The notes: a model not told the origin generated them from the letters alone. A DNA stretch of 64,000 nucleotides from Erysipelatoclostridium sp. An173 (GCF_002160495.1 NZ_NFKR01000003.1:1-64000); one strand, 5' to 3'; positions 1 to 9,211 are shown, numbered from the stretch's first letter. Program-made: numbers and translations.

Positions 1-212
1 GGAAATACCGGTTCATGATTAATATTAGCTGGGATGATTTCCTGGATTTCCTCAATCGTAAAATCACTCAATTCATCAACGACATATTTTAAAATATGTG
101 CTAATATCTTGGTATCACTAAGAAGAACTTTACAAGTTTCATCAAGCTTTACACTTTTAGAATCATTATTGATAATTGATTGATTAATAACTGTAGCTGT
201 GTAATTATCCAT
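1..212 (-). CDS. Rpn/PD-(D/E)XK nuclease-family transposase-like protein, N-terminal part only
   Basis: The gene runs off the left edge, so only the first 70 residues or so are visible. They read MDNYTATVINQ..., then a stretch with LDETCKVLLSD and ILAHILKYVVDELSDF. This layout, a short polar start followed by a 'lost/left by a step, then ILAxILK' segment, resembles the start of Rpn family (recombination-promoting nuclease/putative transposase) proteins of gut Firmicutes. The catalytic PD-(D/E)XK residues lie outside the window, so the family call rests on the N-terminus alone. The ATG at 210-212 overlaps the stop of a 25-codon upstream frame (205-282), so translation may be coupled to it. GTG codons shortly upstream are alternative starts. 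Confidence 0.5.
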   Translation of the reverse strand, partial: MDNYTATVINQSIINNDSKSVKLDETCKVLLSDTKILAHILKYVVDELSDFTIEEIQEIIPANINHEPVF

Positions 213-282
213 AGACAGCACCACCAGTTACTAAAGATAAATAAGTTTGATTATTAAAAAACATCTTATTGGCATATTTCAT
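205..282 (-). CDS. possible 25-residue leader peptide before the Rpn-type gene
   Basis: A short frame beginning MKYANKMFFNNQ and ending TGGAVYG lies directly upstream of the Rpn-type gene. It has a good ribosome binding site (GGAG, seven bases before its ATG). Its stop codon overlaps the first codons of the next gene, in the arrangement ATGGATAA. This is the usual geometry of translational coupling. I do not recognise the peptide. It could equally be the remains of an earlier start of the nuclease gene after a frameshift. Confidence 0.35.
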   Translation of the reverse strand: MKYANKMFFNNQTYLSLVTGGAVYG

Positions 283-426
283 ATTAACACTCCATTACTA
301 TAATATTTAAATAATTTTTATTGTTTAATATGCCAAAGTTATTTTAAAGACAGTTATATTATAGCATATAAAATACTATATATTATCTCAAATTTATCTC
401 ATTTTTATAAGCAATAAATATAAAAA

Positions 427-457
427 AGTAACAAACTAGATTTACTAATTTGTTACT
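427..457 (-). terminator. intrinsic terminator after LCP gene 1
   Basis: Inverted repeat AGTAACAAA...TTTGTTACT followed, on the minus strand, by a T run. It lies just past the stop codon of the LCP gene that ends at 466. Confidence 0.75.
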
Positions 458-465
458 TATAATTT

Positions 466-1971
466 TTATTGCAATCCTTTTACATCTTTACTAGAAATCT
501 TTTCACCATTTTCAACTTTATCAATTACATTTTTGATATCTTCTAATTTATCTTTATCAGGAGCAGTAACATATGTTCTTTGTCCTTTTTGAGAATATGT
601 TTTGTACGTATATTCAGGATCTCCTGTTACTTGAACATTGAACATATCCCATTCTGCCATATCATCTAGTTGCATATTTATTAATGCTTTGATATCATCA
701 CTAGCCATATCTGTTTCAAATGTTCCTTCAACAGCTGACAGAATATTATTGTAATTAGTAATAATTTTAGGTGATATTGCCTTATCGATAATAGCTTTTA
801 ATAATTTCTGTTGATTTTTACCACGATCAAAATCGCCATTTGGTAAAGCATAACGTTCTCTAACAAAGCATAATGCTTTATCGCCATCCATTTGATTTTT
901 ACCTTTTACAATTTTGTAATTACCATGCAATGTTGTAAATGCATAATCTGAATTTACTGTTACACCACCTAATGCATCAATAATATTAGTTACACCAGAG
1001 AAATTAGTTTTAGCATAGTAATTAACTTTTAAATCCAAGAAATCTTCTAACGTTTGAATCGTTTCATTTATTCCATACATCGCCGAATGGTTAATCTTAT
1101 CCATTTTACCATTCATGTGTAAATTAACTTTAGTATCTCGTGGAATACTTACCATTAATATTTGTTTTTCAACCGGATTAACACAAACAAGTAAATTAAC
1201 ATCAGCTCTTGAAATAGTATTTACTGATCCATAAGTATCAATTCCAGTAATATAAACGATAAAAGAATTTTCAGTAACATCTGTTTTAGTTGTTACAGTA
1301 TTTATTTTTTCTTCTACTTCCATTTGGTAAACTACTCTAGTTTCATCGCTGAAAGATTCATGATTAGTTTCTAATATTCCTAAGTATGATTGATCAGCAA
1401 TGATGCAATCAACTTCATTTTCATATAAAGCGTCTGCTAATACAGCGTAATCATCATAATTTTTTTTCTTTGGTTCGCTACCAATTTGATCTTGAATTTG
1501 AGCTAGTGCATCAGTAATATTAGAAACACTAGTTTTATTTTCAACACCAATAGTTTTTCCCTTTAAATCTTCAACTTTTTCAATATCACTGTTTTTCATT
1601 ACATATACAGCGATAACTCTTGTCTGAGTAAATGCATTTGTAATGTTATTAATAAAGTCATTTCCTCTTGCAGCAAAAACACTGACTGTAATCATAAATA
1701 TTGAAAGTAAGACACTTGTAAATTTACTAATAAAAATTCTAAAGCGTTTGCCTGTACGTCTTTTTTTACGAGCACCTGAAGTTATCCAAATAACTTCACC
1801 TAAAAACAAGACTAATAAAATTACCACCAGGATTAAATAATATCTTAATGGTAACATCTTTAAACTATATATATATGCTAAGAATACAATAGAAGCTATT
1901 AATTGAAAAGTTAAGATAACTCCTTTAGATAAAAGCTTAGATAATATTCCTTTCTTCTTTTTTCGTTTCAT
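466..1971 (-). CDS. LytR-CpsA-Psr (LCP) family protein with solute-binding-like insert, paralog 1
   Basis: LCP proteins attach wall teichoic acid-like or capsular glycopolymers from undecaprenyl-pyrophosphate carriers to peptidoglycan at the outer face of the membrane. The 501 residues start with a very basic tail and three predicted membrane segments (about 17-37, 42-62 and 81-102). A stretch at about 116-230 looks like part of a periplasmic solute-binding fold (VEDLKGKTIGVENKT). The LCP domain occupies about 235-400 and carries SIPRD near 277 and FVRERYALPNGDFDRGKNQQ near 367-386, with the Arg/Asp residues that hold the pyrophosphate. The protein is longer than usual LCP proteins (about 300-400 residues) because of the extra domain. 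The next gene upstream is a close paralog in the same orientation with its own terminator, which suggests tandem duplication. Confidence 0.88.
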   Translation of the reverse strand: MKRKKKKGILSKLLSKGVILTFQLIASIVFLAYIYSLKMLPLRYYLILVVILLVLFLGEVIWITSGARKKRRTGKRFRIFISKFTSVLLSIFMITVSVFAARGNDFINNITNAFTQTRVIAVYVMKNSDIEKVEDLKGKTIGVENKTSVSNITDALAQIQDQIGSEPKKKNYDDYAVLADALYENEVDCIIADQSYLGILETNHESFSDETRVVYQMEVEEKINTVTTKTDVTENSFIVYITGIDTYGSVNTISRADVNLLVCVNPVEKQILMVSIPRDTKVNLHMNGKMDKINHSAMYGINETIQTLEDFLDLKVNYYAKTNFSGVTNIIDALGGVTVNSDYAFTTLHGNYKIVKGKNQMDGDKALCFVRERYALPNGDFDRGKNQQKLLKAIIDKAISPKIITNYNNILSAVEGTFETDMASDDIKALINMQLDDMAEWDMFNVQVTGDPEYTYKTYSQKGQRTYVTAPDKDKLEDIKNVIDKVENGEKISSKDVKGLQ

Positions 1972-2042
1972 ATCTTCACCTCATTGCACCTTATATAATA
2001 ACATAATGTAATGTCATAATATAGCTATATTTGTAAAAAAAA

Positions 2043-2066
2043 TTAGAGCTTAATCAAAAGCTCTAA
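2043..2066 (-). terminator. intrinsic terminator after LCP gene 2
   Basis: Stem TTAGAGCTT / AAGCTCTAA with a five-to-seven-base loop and a T run on the minus strand. It overlaps the stop codon of the gene ending at 2063. Confidence 0.75.
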
Positions 2067-3574
2067 CCTTCATAATCTGTTATATCTTTTATATCATCTT
2101 TGCTAATACGTTCTCCGGCTTCGATTTTATCAATAACATCTTTAATTAAGTTAACTTGTTTTCTATACGGTTTCATAACATATACATTAGATCCTGACAT
2201 TGAGTAAGTTTCGTCTGTCATGTAACCTTCTCCAGTTACTTGAATATCAAATACTTCCCATTCAGCCATATCATCTAGCTGCATATTAAGTAATGATCTA
2301 ATTTCTTCACTTGACATATCAGTTTCAAATGTTCCTTCAATAGCACTTAAAATATTATCAAAATTAGTAATAATTTTTGCTGACATTGCTTTATCAAGCA
2401 TTGCTTCTAATAATTTTTGTTGATTTTTACCGCGGTCAAAATCGCCATTTGGTAATGAATAACGTTCTCTAACGAAACATAATGCCTTATCGCCATCCAT
2501 TTCGTTTTCACCTTTTACAATTTCATAGTTACCGTGTAGTGTCGTAAAAGCATAGTCCGAATTAACTGTTACACCACCTAATGCATCAACGATATTAGTA
2601 ATTCCACTGAAATTAGTACGTGCAAAATAGTTAATTTGAATATCTAAGAAATCTTCAATTGTACTAATTGTTTCTGCCGTACCATAAATACCAGTATGCG
2701 TTAATTTATCCATCTCACCGTTTTTATTTAATTTAATTTCACAGTCACGAGGGATACTAGTCATTAAAATTTGTTTTTCAACAGGATTAACAGTTACTAA
2801 TAAGTTAACATCACTACGAGAAACAGTATTTACTGAACCATATGTATCAATTCCTGTAACATAAACAGTAAATGTATTTTCAGTTACATTTGTTTGTTTT
2901 GTATTAACTGTTAATTTAGATTCATATTCATATGATTTAATTACTTTAGTTTCATCTTTAAAACTTGGATGATTGATTTCTAACATTGCATCGTATTCTT
3001 GTCCAACAATAATAGCATCAACTTCACCATTATATAAAGCATCTGCTAGAGCACTATATTCTTCATATCTATTCATATGTTTTTGTTCACCGATTTCTTC
3101 TTCCATATCGGCAATTGCTCTTGTCACTGTTGTTGTATCATATTGATATGATACACCAAAATTTGCTCCATCAAGATCTTTTAATTTTGTTGCTTCATGA
3201 TCTTTCATTGTAATTACAGAAACAAGATAATTTTGCGTAGTTGCTTCACTTACTTGATTAAAAAAATCGTTTCCTCTAACTACAAATGTAGAAGCTACCA
3301 TTAATAGGATACTTACCAATAAACTCACTAATTTAGTAATTATTGATCTTTTACTACGTAGACCCTTGTCTATTTTCTTCTGTCCACTTTTCATAATAAA
3401 GAAGAAAATAATAATTAGTAAAACTAATCCTATACATCCAGGAATAAAGTATTTAGTTGGCACCACTTTTAACTGGTACACAAAATATACAAAAATTGCT
3501 GTTGCGATCAATTGAACCGCTAAAATTAAGTATTTCGAAGTTATAAAACTTATAAACTTATTTTTTTTCTTCAT
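2063..3574 (-). CDS. LytR-CpsA-Psr (LCP) family protein with solute-binding-like insert, paralog 2
   Basis: This 503-residue protein has the same architecture as its neighbour: a basic N-terminus, three membrane segments within the first 105 residues, a solute-binding-like stretch (about 118-230, with KLKDLDGANFGVSYQ), then the LCP catalytic domain. Conserved blocks include TSIPRDCEI, NIVDALGGVTVNSDYAF and FVRERYSLPNGDFDRGKNQQK. The two paralogs are nearly identical across the LCP core and diverge in the insert. That suggests a shared chemistry but possibly different ligands for the insert. The start is preceded by GGAGG at good spacing. The gene is divergent from the transglutaminase lipoprotein gene, with a 214-bp AT-rich promoter region between them. 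Confidence 0.88.
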   Translation of the reverse strand: MKKKNKFISFITSKYLILAVQLIATAIFVYFVYQLKVVPTKYFIPGCIGLVLLIIIFFFIMKSGQKKIDKGLRSKRSIITKLVSLLVSILLMVASTFVVRGNDFFNQVSEATTQNYLVSVITMKDHEATKLKDLDGANFGVSYQYDTTTVTRAIADMEEEIGEQKHMNRYEEYSALADALYNGEVDAIIVGQEYDAMLEINHPSFKDETKVIKSYEYESKLTVNTKQTNVTENTFTVYVTGIDTYGSVNTVSRSDVNLLVTVNPVEKQILMTSIPRDCEIKLNKNGEMDKLTHTGIYGTAETISTIEDFLDIQINYFARTNFSGITNIVDALGGVTVNSDYAFTTLHGNYEIVKGENEMDGDKALCFVRERYSLPNGDFDRGKNQQKLLEAMLDKAMSAKIITNFDNILSAIEGTFETDMSSEEIRSLLNMQLDDMAEWEVFDIQVTGEGYMTDETYSMSGSNVYVMKPYRKQVNLIKDVIDKIEAGERISKDDIKDITDYEG

Positions 3575-3788
3575 AGAAGCCTCCTATTTTAGTACTTTTT
3601 ACCGTTAAATAATATCATATTCTTTTTTATAATACAAATTTATGGCGAAATTATGAAAAAATTTAATAAATTTGTAAGAATTTATTTATATAAATTAATA
3701 TTTATATAAAATATACTGATTATATCTATATAATTTATTATTATGATATACTAATATAAAGACTATTTACAAAAGGAGCTAATTCAAA

Positions 3789-4907
3789 ATGAAAAAACTT
3801 TTAATAATTATTATCATTGCTTTATTTTCATTAACTGGTTGTAATTTTTTTGAAGCACCTGTCCAAAAAGAAAAAACAGATTCCAAAGAAAATATTGATA
3901 TTGATATTGATAATGATCAATTTAATGATGATACTAGCTATTTATATTACTACAATAATTTATCTACTAAAGAAAAGGATATTTATACTAGTATTTATAA
4001 CTGTCTAATTAACTATCAATCTAAAATTGAATTACCTTCAGCGGATTATGAACAAATAGTAAGTATTAACGAATATGTACTATACGATCACCCAGAAATA
4101 TTTTATTTCAACTATTTTGAATTACAAAATCAAGTTGATGTCTGTTATTACAAACCAATTTATACCTATAATCAAGATGAAGTAACAGAACTAACAAAAC
4201 AACTAGAAAATATTCGTAATCAATTTATTAGTTCATTGGATTCTAATAGTAGCGACTACGATAAATTAAAAGCTATTTATAATTATGTTATCGAAAAAAA
4301 TACTTATGTTGATGGGGCTAAAGATAATCAATACATTACAAGTGCTTTAATATATGGTAATACTGTTTGTAGTGGTTATGTCAAAGCCATTCAATATTTA
4401 TGTGAAGCTATTGATATTAATTCTGCTTATATTGTTGGTAAAGCTTTGAATGATAGTGATAATTCTAGTCATGCCTGGAATTTAATTGAACTTGATGGTG
4501 ATTACTATTATCTTGATGCTACCTGGGGTGATTATGTTGATGAACAAAATGCTTTTACAATGTACTCATATTTTATGTTTGATTCTGATACAATGTTAAA
4601 ACTTTATCAACCTACAAGTGATTATAAAAATACAATTAATGGTAAGTACTGCTATTTTGATTATGAAAATTACTATAATGAAAGTTATGATTTAAATCAA
4701 TTAAAAATAATGGTACGCAATTATCGTAATAATGGTATTAATTGGATGGAATTTAAATTTAGTGATAGTTGTTATCAACAAGCAAAAACTAATTTAATTG
4801 ATAACGAAGAAATGTTTGATTTATATAATCAATATGCCTCTGGCTCTTATTCGATTCAATATTTTTACTTAGATTCTTTAAATATTTTAATTTTTAAAAT
4901 GCCTTAA
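3789..4907 (+). CDS. lipoprotein with transglutaminase-like domain
   Basis: The 372-residue product begins with a lysine-rich tail, a hydrophobic stretch and the lipobox LTGC (Cys18), so it should be a membrane-anchored lipoprotein. An acidic Asp/Asn-rich linker follows. A transglutaminase/protease-like core lies at about 150-260: Cys194 in TVCSGYVKAIQYLC, His228 in SSHAWNLIELDG and Asp243 in YLDATWGD form the expected Cys-His-Asp triad. In Firmicutes such proteins are thought to act on wall peptides or surface proteins, but the substrate cannot be read here. The start ATG has AAAGGAG upstream. The gene stands alone and no strong terminator is obvious after it. Confidence 0.82.
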   Translation: MKKLLIIIIIALFSLTGCNFFEAPVQKEKTDSKENIDIDIDNDQFNDDTSYLYYYNNLSTKEKDIYTSIYNCLINYQSKIELPSADYEQIVSINEYVLYDHPEIFYFNYFELQNQVDVCYYKPIYTYNQDEVTELTKQLENIRNQFISSLDSNSSDYDKLKAIYNYVIEKNTYVDGAKDNQYITSALIYGNTVCSGYVKAIQYLCEAIDINSAYIVGKALNDSDNSSHAWNLIELDGDYYYLDATWGDYVDEQNAFTMYSYFMFDSDTMLKLYQPTSDYKNTINGKYCYFDYENYYNESYDLNQLKIMVRNYRNNGINWMEFKFSDSCYQQAKTNLIDNEEMFDLYNQYASGSYSIQYFYLDSLNILIFKMP

Positions 4908-5102
4908 TGCTTCTCGACAACGGTCGTTATTTTAATTAAATTTTCGAGATTTTTTCACGAATTTTAACGAAAACTTTATTGTATTAAGGAACTATATTAG
5001 CTAGTTTTCTAAATCAAGAATTATCTGTTTCTAAACCCTTTTCTCTTTTAAACTGTATAAATATAATAAATTTTGTCACTAAAACGAAAGGGGAATACAA
5101 AG

Positions 5103-5918
5103 ATGACAGACGTAAAAAAGTATACAGTGTACATTTTAGAAGAAAACAAAGATTTATTGAAAAATATTAAGGATAGCTTATTGGCCACTAATAATTTTAC
5201 CGTTATTGGTAATAGTGATAGTGCTGTTAGCTGTTTAAATTATTTATCTAATAATACTTGCGATTTACTGATTATTGATTTAATGTTAAGTAATATTGAT
5301 GGTATCGGTGTTTTAAACAAACTAAAAGAAATTAACAATCGTGCATATAATAAAGTAGTATGCATCACAAGTTTTACAAATCCTTTGATCTGTGAAACGT
5401 TAGAAAAATTAAATGTTAGTTATTGCTTTAAGCAACCTTTTGATATTAATTATTTCATCTCTACTTTAAATTCAGTAATGAAAGTATCTTTAGAAGATAT
5501 AAAAATGATGTCTCAAGATGAATCTGAAAAATATCAAAAAATTAAACTTGAAAATGAAATTACTGATATATTACATGAAGTAGGAATCCCTGCTCATATT
5601 AAAGGTTATATGTACTTAAGAACCGCTATTTTATCTACTTATTATAATATTGAACTATTAGGACAAGTTACAAAGGTATTATACCCAGATATTGCTCGCC
5701 AATACAGTACTACTGCTTCACGAGTTGAAAGAGCAATTCGGCATGCTATCGAAGTTGCATGGAATCGTGGTAATACTGATGCTATTGATGATATTTTTGG
5801 CTATACTGTTAGTGCTGCTAAATCTAAACCTACTAATTCTGAATTTATTGCTATGATTGCTGACAAATTGCGCTTAGAACACCAAACCAAAGCCGCAAGT
5901 CGTCATAGTTATTTATAA
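5103..5918 (+). CDS. spo0A: sporulation master regulator Spo0A
   Basis: A receiver domain (about 6-125) carries the acidic pair Glu13/Glu14, the phosphoacceptor Asp59 in LLIIDLML and the Lys of YCFKQPF. The C-terminal Spo0A DNA-binding domain (about 155-265) is very close to the textbook sequence: [48 protein letters not shown] and [19 protein letters not shown]. Phosphorylated Spo0A controls entry into sporulation. I place the start at the ATG at 5103, because AAAGGGG ends about ten bases before it; an upstream TTG at 5073 has no such signal. A second, more diverged Spo0A-type gene converges on this one across a shared hairpin. Confidence 0.95.
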   Translation: MTDVKKYTVYILEENKDLLKNIKDSLLATNNFTVIGNSDSAVSCLNYLSNNTCDLLIIDLMLSNIDGIGVLNKLKEINNRAYNKVVCITSFTNPLICETLEKLNVSYCFKQPFDINYFISTLNSVMKVSLEDIKMMSQDESEKYQKIKLENEITDILHEVGIPAHIKGYMYLRTAILSTYYNIELLGQVTKVLYPDIARQYSTTASRVERAIRHAIEVAWNRGNTDAIDDIFGYTVSAAKSKPTNSEFIAMIADKLRLEHQTKAASRHSYL

Positions 5919-5939
5919 AATCTATAGTTATCTTTTTAG

Positions 5940-5977
5940 AAAGAATCAATGAGATGAAAGATCTCCATTGATTCTTT
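5940..5977. terminator. bidirectional terminator between the two Spo0A-type genes
   Basis: The arms AAAGAATCAATG(G)AGAT and ATCTCCATTGATTCTTT pair with a single bulge around a five-base loop. A T-rich run follows on the plus strand. It separates two convergent genes. Confidence 0.85.
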
Positions 5978-5981
5978 ATTT

Positions 5982-6734
5982 TTATTGTCTAATTTCTAAT
6001 AATAACTTATCTACAATCGTTGAGATAAACTCTGAATTACACGGACGATGATTGATTCTATAACCAAATACATCATCTAATTCATCTTGATCTCCATTTT
6101 CCCAGGTATTCTTAATTATATGCCGAATTGATTGTTCAACACGTGAAGCTGTTGTTCCATGTGCTCTAGCAATTCTGGGATATAACTCTCTAGTAATCTC
6201 ACTTAAAAGATTAATATTTTCAATCACCATTGTAGTCCCGGTAACTAAATAATAAAAGCCTCTTAAATGACGTGGCATTCCCATTTTAATTAATATATCA
6301 TGAACTCTTTTTTCATTATTTATTTTAGAACTATATTCGATCTTGTTAATTGTTGTTGCATTTACAATATTTTTTATAATTTCCATAAAATAATTATAAT
6401 TTAACGGTTTTTTGAAATAATAATCAATTTTCAATTTTTCTAATTGATCAAATATCATTCCACTACTAAAATTACTTATACAAATAATATTTCGAAACGC
6501 ATTATAATTGATTTCCTTAACTCTTTTAACAATTCCAAGTCCATCTATTTCCATTAATATCAAATCAACAATTAATAAGTCACAACTATTACTTGACAAA
6601 TAATTTATACAATCACTGCCACTATCAAAATCTGCTTTTAAAACATATTTTTCCCGTTCTTTAATCTTACCTATCAAATTTTTTCTTAATTCTTGATCTT
6701 CTGTCAATATTACTATAGTTATTTCACTGTCCAT
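5982..6734 (-). CDS. second Spo0A-type response regulator
   Basis: The product has 250 residues and the same two-domain plan as the neighbouring Spo0A. The receiver domain keeps the acidic pair Glu12/Asp13, the phosphoacceptor Asp57 in LLIVDLIL and the Lys in YYFKKPL, so phosphorylation looks possible. The C-terminal domain retains RHLRGFYYL, LYPRIARAHGTTASRVEQSIRHIIKNTW and NSEFISTIVDKLLLE. The DNA-recognition helix is largely kept but clearly diverged. Divergence, not a fresh copy, suggests a separate role. It could be a competitor, a modulator or a regulator with its own targets. The annotated ATG lacks a close ribosome binding site; GGAG lies about 26 bases upstream and serves a short upstream frame (MWITLKN) whose TAA is one base from the ATG, so translation may be coupled. 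Confidence 0.9.
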   Translation of the reverse strand: MDSEITIVILTEDQELRKNLIGKIKEREKYVLKADFDSGSDCINYLSSNSCDLLIVDLILMEIDGLGIVKRVKEINYNAFRNIICISNFSSGMIFDQLEKLKIDYYFKKPLNYNYFMEIIKNIVNATTINKIEYSSKINNEKRVHDILIKMGMPRHLRGFYYLVTGTTMVIENINLLSEITRELYPRIARAHGTTASRVEQSIRHIIKNTWENGDQDELDDVFGYRINHRPCNSEFISTIVDKLLLEIRQ

Positions 6735-6960
6735 TTTAATTTTTCAATGTTATCCACATTTCTCCTCACTCTTTACTTTATCCCTGTTTTTTATCTCTTA
6801 CTAAATTTCTAAAAATTTACATATTAGCAAAATTTTCTTCAATATCCCCATTATTTATTTTCCCCCTTTCTGGCTAACAAAAAAAGTATAACAAATTTTT
6901 GTGGTTTAGAATATAAAACTTATGTGTATAAAAAAAATTCACAATAATTTTATAAAAAAA

Positions 6961-6984
6961 GGACTCAAAATTTCTCTTGAATCC
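6961..6984 (-). terminator. intrinsic terminator after the yggS operon
   Basis: Stem GGAnTCAA / TTGAnTCC followed by a run of seven T on the minus strand. It lies 16 bases past the yggS-type stop codon. Confidence 0.7.
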
Positions 6985-6999
6985 ATAAACTTTATTTTA

Positions 7000-7641
7000 T
7001 TATTTAAATAATGCACTACCAATTCTAACTAATGTTGCTCCACATTCCATGGCTTCATGATAATCATTTGACATTCCCATTGAAATCTCACTCATTGGAA
7101 ATTCTGGATACTTGTTTTTCAAGTCATCAAATAATTCTTTAGTTTGTTTAAAATAAAGACGTGTTTCTTCATGATTAATATTTGGTGCCATCATCATTAA
7201 TCCTTTTACTTCTAAATGCGGACATTTTTTTAAATAATCAAATACTTCTTCAATTTCTTCAACTTCAAAACCATGTTTACTTTCTTCTTTAGCAACATTG
7301 ACCTGCACTAAAATTGGCATCTTTAATTCATGTTTACGAGCCTGCTTTTCAACTTCATCAATTAATGAATAACTTGCAATTGAATGAATTAAAGTAACTT
7401 TATCAATAATATATTTTACTTTATTTGTTTGCAAAGTACCTATAAAATGAAATTCTCCATTACCATGGTAATGTTCATATTTTTCTAAAAAAGCCTGAAC
7501 ACGATTTTCACCAAAATACTTCACACCTAAAGCTTCTAGTTTTTCAATTTCATGATAATCAACATATTTTGTAGCTGCTACTAATTTAGCGCCTTTAACT
7601 TGCGCTAATATTTCTTTTACTGCTTCTTCATTTACTATCAT
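7000..7641 (-). CDS. YggS/PLPBP family pyridoxal-phosphate-binding protein
   Basis: The 213 residues match the YggS/PROSC family in length and motifs. Lys25 in LVAATKYV is the expected PLP lysine. Other blocks are YFGENRVQAFLEKY, HFIGTLQTNKVKYI, ILVQVNVAKEESKHGF, GLMMMAPN and SMGMSNDYHEAMECGATLVRIGSALF. These single-domain barrel proteins buffer PLP and influence amino-acid and keto-acid balance without a clear enzyme activity. The gene is the last of three closely spaced minus-strand genes; its ATG follows the amidohydrolase stop with no gap. In many Firmicutes yggS sits near division genes, which is not the case here. Confidence 0.9.
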   Translation of the reverse strand: MIVNEEAVKEILAQVKGAKLVAATKYVDYHEIEKLEALGVKYFGENRVQAFLEKYEHYHGNGEFHFIGTLQTNKVKYIIDKVTLIHSIASYSLIDEVEKQARKHELKMPILVQVNVAKEESKHGFEVEEIEEVFDYLKKCPHLEVKGLMMMAPNINHEETRLYFKQTKELFDDLKNKYPEFPMSEISMGMSNDYHEAMECGATLVRIGSALFK

Positions 7642-9201
7642 TTATATCCCTCCATAGACAATATTTCCATCAATAATAGTTGCAAGAACTTTAATATCCT
7701 TTATTTTATTTACGTCTACTGATAGTATATCATTTTCTAGAATAACTAGATCACAAAATTTTCCAATTTCTATTGATCCTTTGATATTTTCTTCAAATGA
7801 AGCATATGCTCCATCAATAGTAAATGAATCAATTGCTTCCTCTCTAGTTAAAGACTGCTCTTTTAAATATGGTCCAGTCCCATCAATTGATGTTCTTGTT
7901 ATTGCTAGTTGAATACCTTTTAAGATATCAGGTTTTTCAACCGGACAATCAGAACCATTAGAAATAGTAGTAATTTCTTTCAATGTTTTAAAATTATAAG
8001 AAGTTTTAGCAATCTCTGGCTTTACACGTTCATTAACAATATGATTATCATAATCCAAAAAAATACTTTGAATATATGCATGTAGATGCAATTGTTTTAT
8101 TTTTAACAATTGATCTTGGCGAGTAATTTGACAATGAACAATACCATGACGATGATCTTGACGTGGATGGTTAGCTAAAGCATATTCATAAGCTTCAATT
8201 ATCCAATCAAGAATTCCATCACCAATTGCATGAATAGCTATTTGCATTTGATTTTTATTTGCAAAATCAAACATTTCTTTAAATTCTTCTTTAGTATATA
8301 CAGGAATTCCTTGAGTAGTAGGATCATCATAATATGGTTCACTTAAATATGCAGTCCGTCCACCAAGTGAACCATCACCAAGCATTTTTAATGGTCCAAT
8401 CTTAAACATATTAGTTCCAACTCCAGTATGATATCCAGAATCAACGAATTCTTTTAATGTTACTATATTGGTAAATTGAGCTTGTTCATATACTCGCACT
8501 GTTAATTTATTTTCAGCATCTAACTGTTTTAATGCTTCTAGTGCATCATGATAATTATCTGTTGCACTTAAAAAATCATCACTTTGTACAGAAGTTATCC
8601 CATAAGAATTTAAACTTTTTTGAGCGATCATAATTGACTCTTTAATATCATCTACAGTTGGTTTGCCTATTGCATTATAGATTAAATTTAATGCATTTTC
8701 TTTAAAAATACCAGTTTCTAAATCATAACTGCCCCCTTCAACTTCTTGGTCATGGATATTTGCTAATTCAATTGCTTTACTATTAGCTACTAAAATATGT
8801 CCACAAGCTCTTGTAATTACAATTGGGTCTTCTTTACTAATTGAATCTAAATCTTTACGAGTTGGAAATCTTGAAACATCTTTAAAATAATCATGATTCC
8901 AGCCCCTCCCGACTAGCCATTTTCCTGGTAATAAATTACGTTGTAATTCTCCAAGAAGATCAGCTAATGAATCAGTATGATTTTCTAATAAAAGATTTCT
9001 TAAACTTTGTCCATAATTAACTAAATGCATATGTGAATCATTAAAACCAGGATAAACATATTTTTTCTTTAAATCAATACTATCACCATTATATTTTAAT
9101 GCTTCATCATCATTACCAATAAAAATAATTTTGCCATGTTTTTCAACAAATGCTGTTGCCTTTTTATGACCATATAAATTTCCATTATAATAAATTTTCA
9201 T
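7642..9201 (-). CDS. amidohydrolase family protein (YtcJ-like)
   Basis: The 519-residue protein is a metal-dependent amidohydrolase of the YtcJ type. The first metal motif is in FNDSHMHLVNYG near residue 55-65. Later metal-site blocks include RACGHILVANS, IHAIGDGILDWI, HCQIT and the terminal Asp of NGSDCPVEKPD. Family members hydrolyse C-N bonds in small compounds, and the true substrate is usually unknown. It is packed between the GGDEF gene (10 bases upstream) and the yggS-type gene (no gap), so the three are probably one transcript. Nothing in this operon reveals the substrate. Confidence 0.87.
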   Translation of the reverse strand: MKIYYNGNLYGHKKATAFVEKHGKIIFIGNDDEALKYNGDSIDLKKKYVYPGFNDSHMHLVNYGQSLRNLLLENHTDSLADLLGELQRNLLPGKWLVGRGWNHDYFKDVSRFPTRKDLDSISKEDPIVITRACGHILVANSKAIELANIHDQEVEGGSYDLETGIFKENALNLIYNAIGKPTVDDIKESIMIAQKSLNSYGITSVQSDDFLSATDNYHDALEALKQLDAENKLTVRVYEQAQFTNIVTLKEFVDSGYHTGVGTNMFKIGPLKMLGDGSLGGRTAYLSEPYYDDPTTQGIPVYTKEEFKEMFDFANKNQMQIAIHAIGDGILDWIIEAYEYALANHPRQDHRHGIVHCQITRQDQLLKIKQLHLHAYIQSIFLDYDNHIVNERVKPEIAKTSYNFKTLKEITTISNGSDCPVEKPDILKGIQLAITRTSIDGTGPYLKEQSLTREEAIDSFTIDGAYASFEENIKGSIEIGKFCDLVILENDILSVDVNKIKDIKVLATIIDGNIVYGGI

Positions 9202-9211
9202 TATAATTACC

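Noticed and set aside
5066-5090. TTTTGTCACTAAAA before spo0A, and TGTCGAGAAG in reverse near 4911-4921, as Spo0A boxes
   Set aside because: Both deviate from the TTTTGTCGAAAA consensus at positions that matter; not strong enough to call.
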